Below are positions 1 to 8,515 of a stretch of 13,225 nt of DNA, in pieces. This DNA comes from Fragilaria radians. Lineage: Eukaryota > Bacillariophyta > Fragilariophyceae > Fragilariales > Fragilariaceae. Position 1 is the first letter of the stretch. The number at the start of each line of letters is the position of its first letter. The stretch is taken from assembly GCA_900642245.1 (NCBI GenBank), contig CAAAJI010000742.1, positions 1 to 13,225 of the forward strand. Direction: 5' to 3'. Under the pieces are notes generated by a model. That model was not told where the DNA came from, searched no databases, and saw nothing but the letters and a program-made list of their open reading frames with translations. Made by a program: the position numbers and the translations under genes.

Positions 1-148
1 CTTAAAATGTGAGATCTTTTTCATCAAATGATGAAGGATTTATCGACTTGTGAACGTACCGACCATGGGAGTGTCTTGGAGAAACAAAGGCAGATGTAGA
101 AGAGCTTACAAGGAAGAACACAAGTGCTGCAAAATTTACTCTAGCCAT
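1..148 (-). CDS. N-terminal exon of a probable plastid-targeted protein (partial, runs off left edge)
   Basis: An ATG at 148 opens a 48-codon frame that ends in TAA at 4-2. Residues 1-20 form a typical signal peptide: Met-Ala-Arg, a hydrophobic core around AALVFFLV, then SSSTSAF. The Ala-Phe step at residues 20-21 followed by VSPRHSHGR fits the ASAF-type motif and the basic, Ser-rich transit peptide that sends diatom proteins through the endoplasmic reticulum into the plastid. The mature protein is not visible, so its function is unknown. The frame is probably interrupted by an intron: GTACGT at 59-54, just after the HSHGR codons, is a good donor, and GTCGAT slightly further on is a weaker one. 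The in-frame TAA would then be intronic. Alternatives are a genuine 48-residue protein or a broken gene. The A-rich context before the ATG is favourable. The targeting call is fairly firm; gene structure is inference. Confidence 0.6.
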
Positions 149-195
149 TTTTTCATTAATGATGGGCTAGGAAATTGCCTTTTCGGCAACTTCCC

Positions 196-237
196 TGACG
201 TCGCTTTACCTTTCAAGACGCAATGATATCCTGACGT
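196..237. promoter_or_regulatory. Cluster of TGACGT / GACGC motifs upstream of the plastid-targeted gene
   Basis: TGACGT occurs at 196-201 (inside the palindrome GACGTC at 197-202) and again at 232-237, with GACGC at 217-221 between them. They lie about 50-90 bases upstream of the ATG at 148 on the minus strand. TGACGT and TGACGC are the core sequences of the CO2/cAMP-responsive elements described upstream of the plastid carbonic anhydrase gene of Phaeodactylum, which bind a bZIP factor. Position and spacing are seen directly. A regulatory role here is inferred, and general bZIP binding is just as possible. Confidence 0.4.
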
Positions 238-303
238 TGTTTCCAGGCAAAAAATTCAAAATATGACATGCCATCGTAAAAATAAACGCAAACTCCTATC
301 AAC

Positions 304-315
304 ATGGAATTCCAT
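304..315. repeat. Perfect 12-base palindrome ATGGAATTCCAT
   Basis: ATGGAATTCCAT is its own reverse complement, and a second GAATTCC follows about 17 bases later. It could be a dimeric protein binding site upstream of the left-edge gene, or chance. No function is claimed. Confidence 0.3.
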
Positions 316-1065
316 ATTCCGGTGGAACTTGAATTCCTTCATGGGTATTCTTGTGAGGTGCTAGTACCGCAAATGTACATAGCGTAAACACATGTATATC
401 GTATTTGATTTGCCTGTGTGCTTGTATTCATATTCATATAGCATCATTTGAAAAGACTCGCGTCCTGTGCACTCTCGGAAGCTCCAAGTTTACTAATGTC
501 TCTTGGTTCATGTTGTATAAGGAGTTCCAATTATACTTTTCAATCAATGAAGATTTGCTTTTTAACGTAATTTATGTGTAACAAAAATGCAAATTTAATG
601 GGAAGAGTTAGTTGCATTAATGAATAATTGGTGCTCTATACAACATATGAAGTGGATTGGAGTAAGAAATGGAACATATATCATATTCTCATTTGTTGAA
701 TCTGGGAAAATAATTTATATTTTGTGAGTTTCATACCTTTTTCTAGACCAATCTTTATGAGTAAGACTCCAACTCCAGCATACAATGGCTCAAGCTTCAC
801 AGGTTGAACCTTACTGCTCCAAACCTTGTGCTTGCGTATTTCTAAGGGTCTCAAACGTTAGATTCATCCCTGGATGAGCCATTATTCATCATATAAAAAA
901 GTCATCATTTTTGTAATGATTGAAGAGAATATAATTTGCTTTATTAACAGAAGACCATAGATTTCATTTCTTTAGTTTGGAAGTTGGGTTACAATAATCC
1001 CCTTTCTTTTCATCTTTTGACTCTTCTCCAAATAGAGGTGCATGAATTGAGTTGAACAATAGCTA

Positions 1066-1085
1066 TTTCTGATTCTAATCAGAAA
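1066..1085. repeat. Inverted repeat, 9-base arms with a 2-base centre
   Basis: TTTCTGATT and AATCAGAAA flank CT. The arms match perfectly. The tight centre makes it more a cruciform or dimer-site shape than a transcript hairpin. It lies in gene-free sequence to the left of the minus-strand retroelement relic, so it could mark an old element end, but no partner copy was found. Confidence 0.35.
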
Positions 1086-1399
1086 AATAATATTACTTTA
1101 TGTTCAATAGCTTGGTAATTTATTTAACGGAAGGATGCATTATTCACAGCACCCAATTCCTTTTCAGAGAATTTTTTAACTCTCTTACCATATTTTTCAA
1201 GATTAAGAAGCTAGCAGAAAACACTGTCGGTAGCAAGGTCCTGGTCAGCATAACCAAAAGCTGTATAACTTTGAGCATAATAAATGCTTGTAGAAATAAA
1301 TTCCACTAGGCTTTTATCTTGGACCAAAACATATAAAATTTTATTTTAACGTGCCATCAGAATTTATCCGAATCACCTATTTAATTTATAGGTTGAACT

Positions 1400-2640
1400 T
1401 GCATGGGCCCTCCTACTATAGAAGTATTCCTTTGGTGCCACATTGCCAACCATCTTTTACAAAAGCCTACAACAATACGGCCCATCGTCTCACACCAAAT
1501 TTGCCGGAACTTATGTTTCCCTTACTACCTTCCATCCCTGACTGACATTCCCTAGCAACACATTTCCCATCCAATTGCGTGTTGCTCCTCAAGCATCTTT
1601 TGTTGTTCATTTTGTTACCTGTATGGATTGTGGAATCCATAATTTGATAAAAAATACCCGCCGTGTCGTTAACTTCTGGGAGCGCGTCCTAAATCTTGTC
1701 GCAAAACACATTATAACGTTCCTGACATCCCTCACTGCAGCTCAAGAATTGATGAGAATCTTCAACTTCATTCCGGCCACAGCAACATTCTGCATGTGAC
1801 GATAGTCAAATCTTAGCTGTGTGACCTTGTGCTGGAACATAGCCGTGTAGCAGTTTCAACAGAAGCACTTTGACACAATTCTTTTGAATTGCTTTCTTCA
1901 ATTCTGCCCAATGAAATTAATCATAGGCTTCTGCTAGCTTCTGTCTATACTGGGATTCCATTAACTCTAGCTGAATCACTTTCCGTATAAATCTCGCTGT
2001 GTGCTCCATAATGGTATGCTATACCATCAATTCAACCGGGCTTCTTGGGAATGCTTATATCTTTGCATCACGGCCAATTCGGTATGCTTTTCTCAATCTT
2101 GAGTATTAAAGTGATAAGCCTGAAGTGTAGCTCAAGAGGGTCTTGTTGCAAATATTGCATTTCTAAATCTGGTACCAACTGGGTATTATTGATGATGAGT
2201 AATGGTTCAATTAAAGCCATGAAATGGCTAAGATTTATTCCAGAAGATTTTATGGACATTCATTCTTGCCAGAATCAAACCTTTTTTCCATTCTTCCAAT
2301 CCAAGCTTTCCAGTCTATCAGTTTTGTCTTCTCTTATCTTCCAGACTGTTGAGTCTTGAGGTTTATCCGTTTTTTATATATGACGCCTTGGAACTCTATT
2401 GGAGTCAACATGCAACCGTGAGCATGAGAAAAATGTGCAGTATTATGATAGCAAACGTTTTCAACGGTTTCATTAGGATTGCTGATTATCTTGGTACTAT
2501 ATCCCTCTCAGGGTCCTTTATGGGATTGTGGTAGGTTTCACTTTTCCCGTTGCTATCTTAATTTTCTCATACATTTACTTTCGCCTTCTTCGTTTAGCTT
2601 GTTGATATTCTGCACTGAGAAGCTCCTCCAGTTGGAGTTA
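1400..2640 (-). pseudogene. Decayed retroelement-type polyprotein relic (linker, RT-like and C-terminal tail pieces)
   Basis: Read on the minus strand, short coding-like blocks appear in the order expected of one polyprotein but in changing frames with many stops. At about 2631-2580 there is a basic helix (EYQQAKRRRRK). At about 2486-2415 an Asn/His-rich block ends in HFSHAHG, resembling the stretch that precedes the reverse transcriptase in many diatom retroelement proteins. At 2259-2180, SSGINLSHFMALIEPLL resembles an RT block with a Ser-Ser-Gly-x2-x2-His core. At about 1855-1808 is KLLHGYVPAQGHTAK, followed by a Cys/His cluster (CCCG, then SHQFLSC) near 1796-1735. At about 1599-1561 there is QHAIGWE, and near 1463-1407 WHQRNTSIVGG. 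The tail pattern (HGW/YxP, Cys/His cluster, IGWE, WxxRN) is one I associate from memory with RT-bearing elements in diatoms. The spacing between the RT-like block and the tail is too short for a full RT plus RNase H, so an internal deletion is likely. Family assignment is inference. Confidence 0.45.
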
Positions 2641-2904
2641 AAATTTCTGGATCCATAAATCTGGCTGATATTTTCATCTTTCGTGCAAATTTGTTCCTTT
2701 ATGACTGTCACACCTGAAACATTCCCTTTTTCTTTGCATGCTGCTTTTGATATTGAAGAAAAATGTCATGGCACACCTATTTCTTGCATAGCTCCTCCTC
2801 TGACCACTTGGTGTGTATGCTATATACTAGTTTGAAGAAGCTGCCTTTGGGGACAAAAATTAATCATAAAAGACCACGTATTTTGGCTTCTACTGCATAA
2901 CTGA

Positions 2905-3240
2905 TTACATTATTACAAGCAGTATCATTGACTGAGCAAAGGTGAGAGGAATAAAACTTACTGGAGGGACGCTTGATATAATTGCGGTCGTCACAGGTCT
3001 TACATCTTCATGTTTAACCTCTAATCCGTACGCTCTATTGCATGCCCCTGGAGTTTGAAGAGGAAGATTTTGAAGGCAGAATCTTGGAATTTTTGTTTTG
3101 TGTTTGTTTTTGTGAAGGTCCATGTAAACCACTTTAGTTCCATTGTCGTTGTGCATTGCTCCCGGAAATACTGTGGTGAATAAACAGATAATCCTAGTGT
3201 CCCACTCATCTTCCTGCCAATCGTGCTGAGAAAGATGCAT
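2905..3240 (-). pseudogene. Unassigned 111-codon open stretch, possibly N-terminal part of the same relic
   Basis: An ATG-started frame of 111 codons contains coding-like features. It begins with an acidic start (DWQEDEWDTR), a hydrophobic run (IICLFTTVFPGAM), a basic patch (KNKHKTK), and the block NRAYGLEVKHEDVRP followed by Pro-rich sequence. I do not recognise it securely. The ALEV-like block followed by an FIP motif recalls an N-terminal region of diatom retroelement or orphan proteins, and it lies upstream of, and on the same strand as, the decayed polyprotein. It has no detectable splice partners. It may be a true small gene, an exon, or a fragment of that relic. Confidence 0.25.
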
Positions 3241-3297
3241 TAGTGTTAATTTAAAAAGTCAAGGACTTTCTCTCTTGTTTGGATCTCTTTTGGTTTC

Positions 3298-3519
3298 TCA
3301 AATCCTATGAATTACGACCGGCATTCCTTTTTTATTGTTGAAAATACATGAATACTTAATTTTTGAGTTGACATAGTTCTTGTAAAGTGCCCGTGTGGTA
3401 AGATCAGCCACGGCAGACTCCTGTCTTCCACTCTCTGAGTTAGTGTTTTTGACGTCTTGTATGTGTAAGGAAAGAGTTGGATCTTTTTCTTGACTAATGG
3501 ACTCTCTAAATTCAGTCAA
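3298..3519 (-). other. Unassigned 73-codon open stretch
   Basis: This minus-strand frame starts MTEFRESISQEKDP and is rich in Ser, Asn, Asp and Lys, giving a hydrophilic, disordered-looking product with no recognised motif. It sits between the orphan-family gene and the 111-codon stretch, on the same strand as both. It may be a worn coding fragment or chance. The flanking stretch 3520-3831 shows nothing I can support. Confidence 0.15.
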
Positions 3520-3831
3520 ACATCTGCATAAATTGGGAAAGCATGTTTAGGTTAATCATGCATCTTTAAGTTGAAAGTATAACCTTTTCAACTCTGCTAT
3601 AAACTAGTAGAAGCACCTGTAGCTTTGAATGATGAAATTGCTTATCCATCTTTAGTTGATGCTTTGCCACACTGTTGCTCATGCTAGATTATATTTTTCA
3701 AGTACTGCATTCTGACAAATACAACGCTGAATCAGATATTTAGTTATTTATTTAGCAAGACTGATATACTTCATTTGGGATCCTTTCGACGTATCTACTT
3801 CACAACTGCAATTATCTCTTCCTTATTTCCC

Positions 3832-4458
3832 TTATTCATTTAATCTTTCTCGATAAGATTCACAGTAATCCATAGCTTCATCAGAAGATTCCGAGCGATT
3901 TGAAAAATCAAGAATAGCACTCCGGTCATAGCTATCTTCATCTTGTATTGCTTTTGCCAGCAATTCGTCTGTGACTCCGAGTCGATATGCATGACTTCTT
4001 GCAAGACGACATTCAGTCGTATAAATTTGGCTCAGTAATTTTTCGTTATGTATTCCTAGAGATCTCTGCCGGTCTTGTTCATCAAGTACGGCATTCAAAG
4101 CATCTGACTTGATATTTCTTCGCTCTCGTTCTCCTTCACGAGTCCTAATTTCTAAGCCTCGATAAAAATGACTTTCGTTGTCAATCTTAGTGTCATAGAG
4201 TGATATTAATCTCACAGTTTCTGATAGGCTGTTCCTTATCTCCTCCATCTCTCTTTTAGTCAACCACATTGCATGGATTCGCTCCTCTGACATGTCGTCA
4301 ACATGAAGTATTGGTCGAACTGACACCATTCTTTTGAAGTGAACTCGTCGATTCTCTGCTCTGTCATTAAGCATATTATGACAAGACTGCTTCTCTGAAC
4401 AAGCAGAATTTATTATTTTTGATACCCTAGGATGCTCTATTCCAGATGCAATAGTCAT
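3832..4458 (-). CDS. Diatom-specific orphan-family protein (208 aa), function unknown
   Basis: A complete frame of 208 codons runs from ATG at 4458 to TAA at 3834-3832, without introns. From memory it matches a short hypothetical-protein family present in many copies in diatom genomes. The shared core is a Val-x-Phe strand then VRPILHVDD (residues 47-55), an aromatic step at Trp65 (AMWLTKREM), the RGLE box at 100-103, TREG at 106-109, a basic helix, VLDEQDRQ at 124-131 and a following long amphipathic helix to about 170. The core is highly charged and predicted helical. The C-terminus (172-208) is acidic and Ser-rich, probably disordered. There is no signal peptide or membrane segment, so it is likely cytosolic or nuclear. 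The first 38 residues are not conserved-looking, and the frame stays open upstream of this ATG, so the start is uncertain. Flanking sequence on both sides is transposon debris. The biochemical role is not known. Confidence 0.8.
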   Translation of the reverse strand: MTIASGIEHPRVSKIINSACSEKQSCHNMLNDRAENRRVHFKRMVSVRPILHVDDMSEERIHAMWLTKREMEEIRNSLSETVRLISLYDTKIDNESHFYRGLEIRTREGERERRNIKSDALNAVLDEQDRQRSLGIHNEKLLSQIYTTECRLARSHAYRLGVTDELLAKAIQDEDSYDRSAILDFSNRSESSDEAMDYCESYRERLNE

Positions 4459-4709
4459 GCTCTGATGGACTTCTCGATGAGAAAAAATATGGCTTACTTT
4501 TTGAGATCATATTTTTGCACTTTAGTGTAGGCATTTTCCATAAATTGATTATGATGAAAACAGTAACTTGAATCTTCTCCAGAATTGCAGTAGCGATTAT
4601 ATCTTTTTTGCTCAAAGGAAAGGGACATGCATGTGAGATTAAATCATTTTTGGTATCTTTTCTTTAGATGTAAATACGAAAAAGTCATACCTGAATTAAT
4701 GACTATCAA

Positions 4710-4725
4710 TCACGAAAAATCGTGA
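4710..4725. repeat. Short perfect hairpin TCACGA-AAAA-TCGTGA
   Basis: Six-base arms pair perfectly around an AAAA loop. It sits about 250 bases upstream (on the minus strand) of the orphan-family ATG. The stem is short, so chance is likely; a transcription-factor site or old element end is possible. Confidence 0.25.
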
Positions 4726-5167
4726 ATACTACGACACCTTAGAGATTGGTTGCTAGGCTATCCTCTACTTTAAAAGCCTTTGCGACATTTGAGGAAAATG
4801 TCGCATTCCGAATGTTGCAATAAAGTGATTGTATTGCCAGAAATGACTTGAGACTGAGGAGAAGGTGTATACTTCCAGGAAAAAAGACCATTTCTGTTTT
4901 CTAATTCCGAACAAGCCACTTTCGTTTTTACTAATGCAGATGACGACTAAGTGGGCACAAACAGCTAATTGAAGCACGGAATAGAAACGAAGAGTGTTGT
5001 TGCCTGGTTTTAATGGTAAATGGCATCATTACGGAATACAAACTAAGAACAAAAATACCGTGATTCCCTAGCTTTAATCAATTTTAAGGGTTGTGCTTGT
5101 ACAAAATACTGGGACCTTTGGTTTAGCACCTTTAACCATGATTTGAAATGCTGTTCTTGAGATTTAC

Positions 5168-5207
5168 CTATGATTCAATTGTGATCGACTATGGAATAGA
5201 ATCATAG
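5168..5207. repeat. Inverted repeat CTATGATTC ... GAATCATAG
   Basis: Nine-base perfect arms at 5168-5176 and 5199-5207 flank 22 bases. A further TATGATTCAA copy follows at about 5214 as a direct repeat of the left arm. It lies just upstream of the readable part of the copia relic and may be part of its decayed body. Confidence 0.3.
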
Positions 5208-5320
5208 ATGTGATATGATTCAACTTCCTGGAATCGCAGCAAATCTTTGAAATCTACGTAGTCACTTTCTTGTTGAATCCGAGATATTTACCTTGTGTTG
5301 TTGCATGGTAGGCTATTCCT

Positions 5321-6455
5321 ACTGGCTATTTGAAGATTCTCTATGATTTAGTTTTTGATGTCAAGTATAACCTTAGGCATAAAGCAAAATTATTGGAGGG
5401 GCAATTGGACAGCAAATGAAAGTTAAAATACATTTAGTCTGGAGGCTTTGGCATGGATAGCGTAAGAGTTGTGTTTGCTTAGGGGAATGATTTAGAACAA
5501 AAACTTTGTATTGTATGGAAGGACCAAAGAAAAGGATTTAGTAACCGCTGGTACAGAGTTTGTTCAAAACCTTTATAGCAAGAGTTTAAGCATAAGTCAT
5601 TATATGGACTTACGAGATCTAGATCAAGATTTCAGTAGCATCTTGCACAATCATTGGTAAAATTATATTTAAAGACAACAAAACTCAACCCAGATTAATG
5701 GATGGTTGACAAGTCATCACATAACAAATATCTAGCCGCCTATGTGGATGTCATTCTTTACTAAGGAGACGATCCTATGTCAGTTATCAAACCTTTGGAA
5801 AAGATCTGTTAATTGAATCATACAGGCATTCCAGAATGTTGTTGTCTTGGCTGAAATGTGAAATTTCTTGGAGAATCATTGGAAAAATCAATAATTGGGG
5901 ATTGCTACTTCAGCAAAACATTATTTACAGAACGTCATTCCTAAGTTTGTAAGACTTCTTATCGCCGAGGCCTATCTCCCAGTTATAGACATTTCACCTC
6001 TATGTTCCAATGAAGATTCTGCAAATTATAGACCCATGATTGGTTGTTGTGCCAGAATAATTGTCCTAAGAAGTTTTGATATAGGCTATGCCACGTTTGC
6101 GGTGAGTAGGTTTAACATTACAGCAAGAAAAGGACATTTGAAGGATGTTAAAGGAATTCTACCCTATCTCAAGACATTCCAAAGGGGATGATCCTTTTTG
6201 ATGCAACATATCGCATCATTCAATGTATCGCGTTGAAAATTAGCCTAATTAAAAAGATTTCTATCCCGCCGCTGGACAAGAAACGCTAATAACCGTGATC
6301 AACAATTGAGCTATCCATTGCATCCATGTACATATCTACACTTTCTGGATGCAACTTGCCCAAGGTTATGCAACATTTTGTCTTGGTTACCATGTGATTT
6401 GTTTGACTTCAAGTAAGCCATCACGGAGCATCAACGGTTTATTGAAACGTCTTCA
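5321..6455 (+). mobile_element. Degenerate Ty1/copia retrotransposon relic (RT to RNase H of pol)
   Basis: Plus-strand blocks in shifting frames follow the order of a copia pol. At 5321-5416, GYLKILYDLVFDVKYNLRHK corresponds to the start of the RT (YHxVFDVK then a His/Arg-Lys-Ala-Arg block), ending in a TGA. At 5523-5570, TKEKDLVTAGTEF matches the TKEKxYxxAGxEF block. At 5738-5761, AYVDVILY is the YVDD catalytic box with the second Asp changed to Val, followed at once by TAA and then GDDPMSVIKPLEK. At 5895-6191 the longest open piece carries QNVIPKF, NYRPMIGC, FDIGYATFAVSRFN and GHLKDVKGILPYLK, the RT/connection region. KDFYPAAG at 6253-6276 and QRFIETSS at 6432-6455 are linker and RNase H pieces. 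Stops, frameshifts and the lost catalytic Asp mean it is inactive. No gag, protease, integrase or long terminal repeats were identified, so it is a fragment. Family identity is firm; boundaries are approximate. Confidence 0.82.
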
Positions 6456-8425
6456 TGCGTACATTGCTGATTTTCTGGAGGATACAACTGAGTTGATAGT
6501 CTTGGTCGCAAATAGAGCAAAAAATTGAATTGATAAGTGACTTTCATTCATTGCGCATTTAAAATAATAATGTAAGGGTGATTTGTAATCTTTTATTGCC
6601 AACTGACCAATAAGTACACAATAGTAATGGTACTTCAACCATAGAGAATGTTGATTCATTTGGCATTAACAAAATGTCCAAACAGCAAATGTTACATGAC
6701 TCCAAACATCATGAAAATGAAAGGTCAAGTCTTTTGCACTTGCATCAAACAGTGAAGAGTTCTTCCTAGCAAGTCAGCACACATATGTGCAAAGATTATC
6801 AAAGATTTGTATGTACAAAAAAGAGAAAATAATAAAATATAAAGATTTGAATTTTCATAACAGAGAAAATATTAATGATAAATCAAATATACTGTGTTTC
6901 CTTAGGCTATCACTCATTTGGCTAAAAATATTTTTACAAACTGCAACCTATGATAGTAGTTAAAACGAATTTAGTCTTGTTATACAAATAAGAATGGCAT
7001 TACAAGTCTAGATTAGTAGATACTTACTTGTTAACAGGATAAATAGTCACATCATAAAGGCCTGTATCTTATGGTCCAAGGATGCAAGAAGGAATTCTGC
7101 CCATCCACGGAAAGGCCATGTGATACCAAGGAGAGGTACACTAAACACCAAACAAGTGAACTAACAGTTTCCATAAAATGTGTGTCAATAAATCTAAAAA
7201 AAATTGTTTTAAAAGAAAAATAAGTCTTTGTATCAATTCTTCAAGACAGCTTTTTAATCAAAATACTAAATTAGTCTTTTATTGTGAGGCAAAATCTATA
7301 CCTTGACCTTCAGGCAATTATAAATTCTAAATTGCCGATAGCTCTAGAATTATCCTAAACGGAAGCTAAAATCTGTGAACATCAAAATGGTTTCGAAACC
7401 TCATGTTGTTTGCAATAAGTATAAAGGCAAAGATAATAAATAAATACACACACATTGCACATAACAAATGTTGAGCGGTCACAGACATATAACAGCAAGC
7501 CAGCAAAGATCCTTGGCTAATTTCTTTCATCTATTGTGACATTATCATATACATAGTCAATAAGCACTAGTTCCTAACCCACAATAATTGTAGTCTTTGA
7601 CAATGGTGGCAAAGTAAAAAATGTAAATATACAATTTGACAAGTATTGAAGAAAAGCTCAGACATAAACATTAAGGTGTAGCTTTTAAGGCCAATTGAAA
7701 TCAAACAAGAAGGATTAAATACCTTTTAATTAATAATTATTGTCTCTAAAAAAGAATAAGAGAAAGAAATAGCCTTAATCATATGGAAAAAAAATGTAAT
7801 ATACTGGTCACCTCCCAGGAATACCTGGGAAAGTTGAAAATTTATAGATCTGGACCATGCCCTATGAGTATTGTTTACAATAATGGGTCAATCCAAAGAT
7901 GTCAAGTTACTGTTTCTAAAGGGATGGAAAAATGAGGTTATCCTAAAGACTATTTGGGGCAAGTGCTATTTACTATAATCCTAAAAGATAATATTTTAAG
8001 ATGATAGTTAAGCTCATTGAACTAATCTGGAAAGAGATCATTTCAAGAGATGTTATTTTGTTCCAACATTTGAAGAACTACAGTGTTGCTAATACATGCT
8101 AACGTAGATGATAAAGATATCAGATTTATTAGCACATCCAAAAGAACAACAATTGCAAATGGAATTAGCTGTTGCTTTTTCGCTGGCAAGTCTAGGTTCC
8201 TACCAAGCAAAGTTCTCTTACATTTAGATGTAGCCTCGATGATTTTACTGCCTGCTTAGATATAGTGGAACGGGCATTGCAAGACTGGAAAAATTGATCT
8301 TGAGCATAATTTTGAGCCAAAATACAAAATCTCAAGCAAAAATTGACGGTTAATATTTTGATCGATGAATATCCTTAAAAAGTTTACTAACTGTCACAAG
8401 CTACAGTTACAGTAGTTTTCCTCGA
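6456..8425. other. Two-kilobase AT-rich spacer without recognisable genes
   Basis: The plus strand is A-rich, with many A runs and frequent stops in all frames. No protein motif, tRNA-like structure or clear repeat array was found. The 68-codon minus-strand open stretch at 6453-6659 has no features and overlaps the tail of the copia relic. The last few hundred bases should contain the promoter of the downstream metallophosphoesterase gene, but no specific element could be assigned. Confidence 0.5.
7813..7830. repeat. Perfect hairpin TCCCAGG-AATA-CCTGGGA
   Basis: Seven-base GC-rich arms pair around a four-base loop in an otherwise AT-rich spacer, which makes it stand out. It could form a stem-loop in a transcript or be a dimeric binding site. 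No associated gene or T tract is present, so no role is assigned. Confidence 0.35.
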
Positions 8426-8515
8426 ATGAATCTCAAGATACTGTCGCCAAAGTTAAATTCATATTTTAAACACGTTATGCAATTCTCATGTTTCCTCTTC
8501 TACTTCTCGGTTTGA
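8426..8515 (+). promoter_or_regulatory. Overlapping upstream ORF of the metallophosphoesterase gene
   Basis: An ATG at 8426 opens a 29-codon frame ending in TGA at 8513-8515. It overlaps the main ATG at 8488 in a different frame. If the transcript starts upstream of 8426, scanning ribosomes would meet this ATG first and translation of the main frame would be reduced, a known mode of control. The transcription start is not visible, so whether it is in the mRNA is unknown. Confidence 0.3.

Larger units (their letters stand above)
240..1400. other. Gene-free AT-rich spacer
   Basis: I find no protein I can support on either strand here. The open stretches at 304-387 (27 codons, plus strand) and 1100-1309 (69 codons, plus strand) have no recognisable motif and are short enough to arise by chance. 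The part nearest 1400 may hold the worn-out 3' end of the minus-strand retroelement relic that begins further right. No tRNA-like stem and box pattern was seen. Confidence 0.5.
4459..5320. other. Spacer with no supportable gene
   Basis: Nothing convincing is seen on either strand. The open stretches at 4427-4615 and 4765-4977 (minus) are short, hydrophobic, low-complexity translations without motifs. The sequence from about 5160 to 5320 may include the unrecognisable start of the copia relic that becomes readable at 5321. It contains an inverted repeat listed separately. Confidence 0.4.

Noticed and set aside
800..812. GGTTGAACC sequence resembling a tRNA B box
   Set aside because: No A box, acceptor stem or cloverleaf could be built around it on either strand.
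2045..2359. 104-codon plus-strand frame opposite the retroelement relic
   Set aside because: Its translation has no motif, and the minus strand of the same bases carries readable retroelement blocks; it is a shadow.
6860..6880. ACAGAGAAAATATTAATGAT, reminiscent of the conserved ACAGAGA of U6 snRNA
   Set aside because: The surrounding conserved U6 core and the 3' part are absent; a chance match in A-rich DNA.
240..8480. Possible CRISPR array, operon or phage-like system
   Set aside because: There are no regularly spaced repeats and no bacterial gene signals, and all recognisable coding sequence is eukaryotic.
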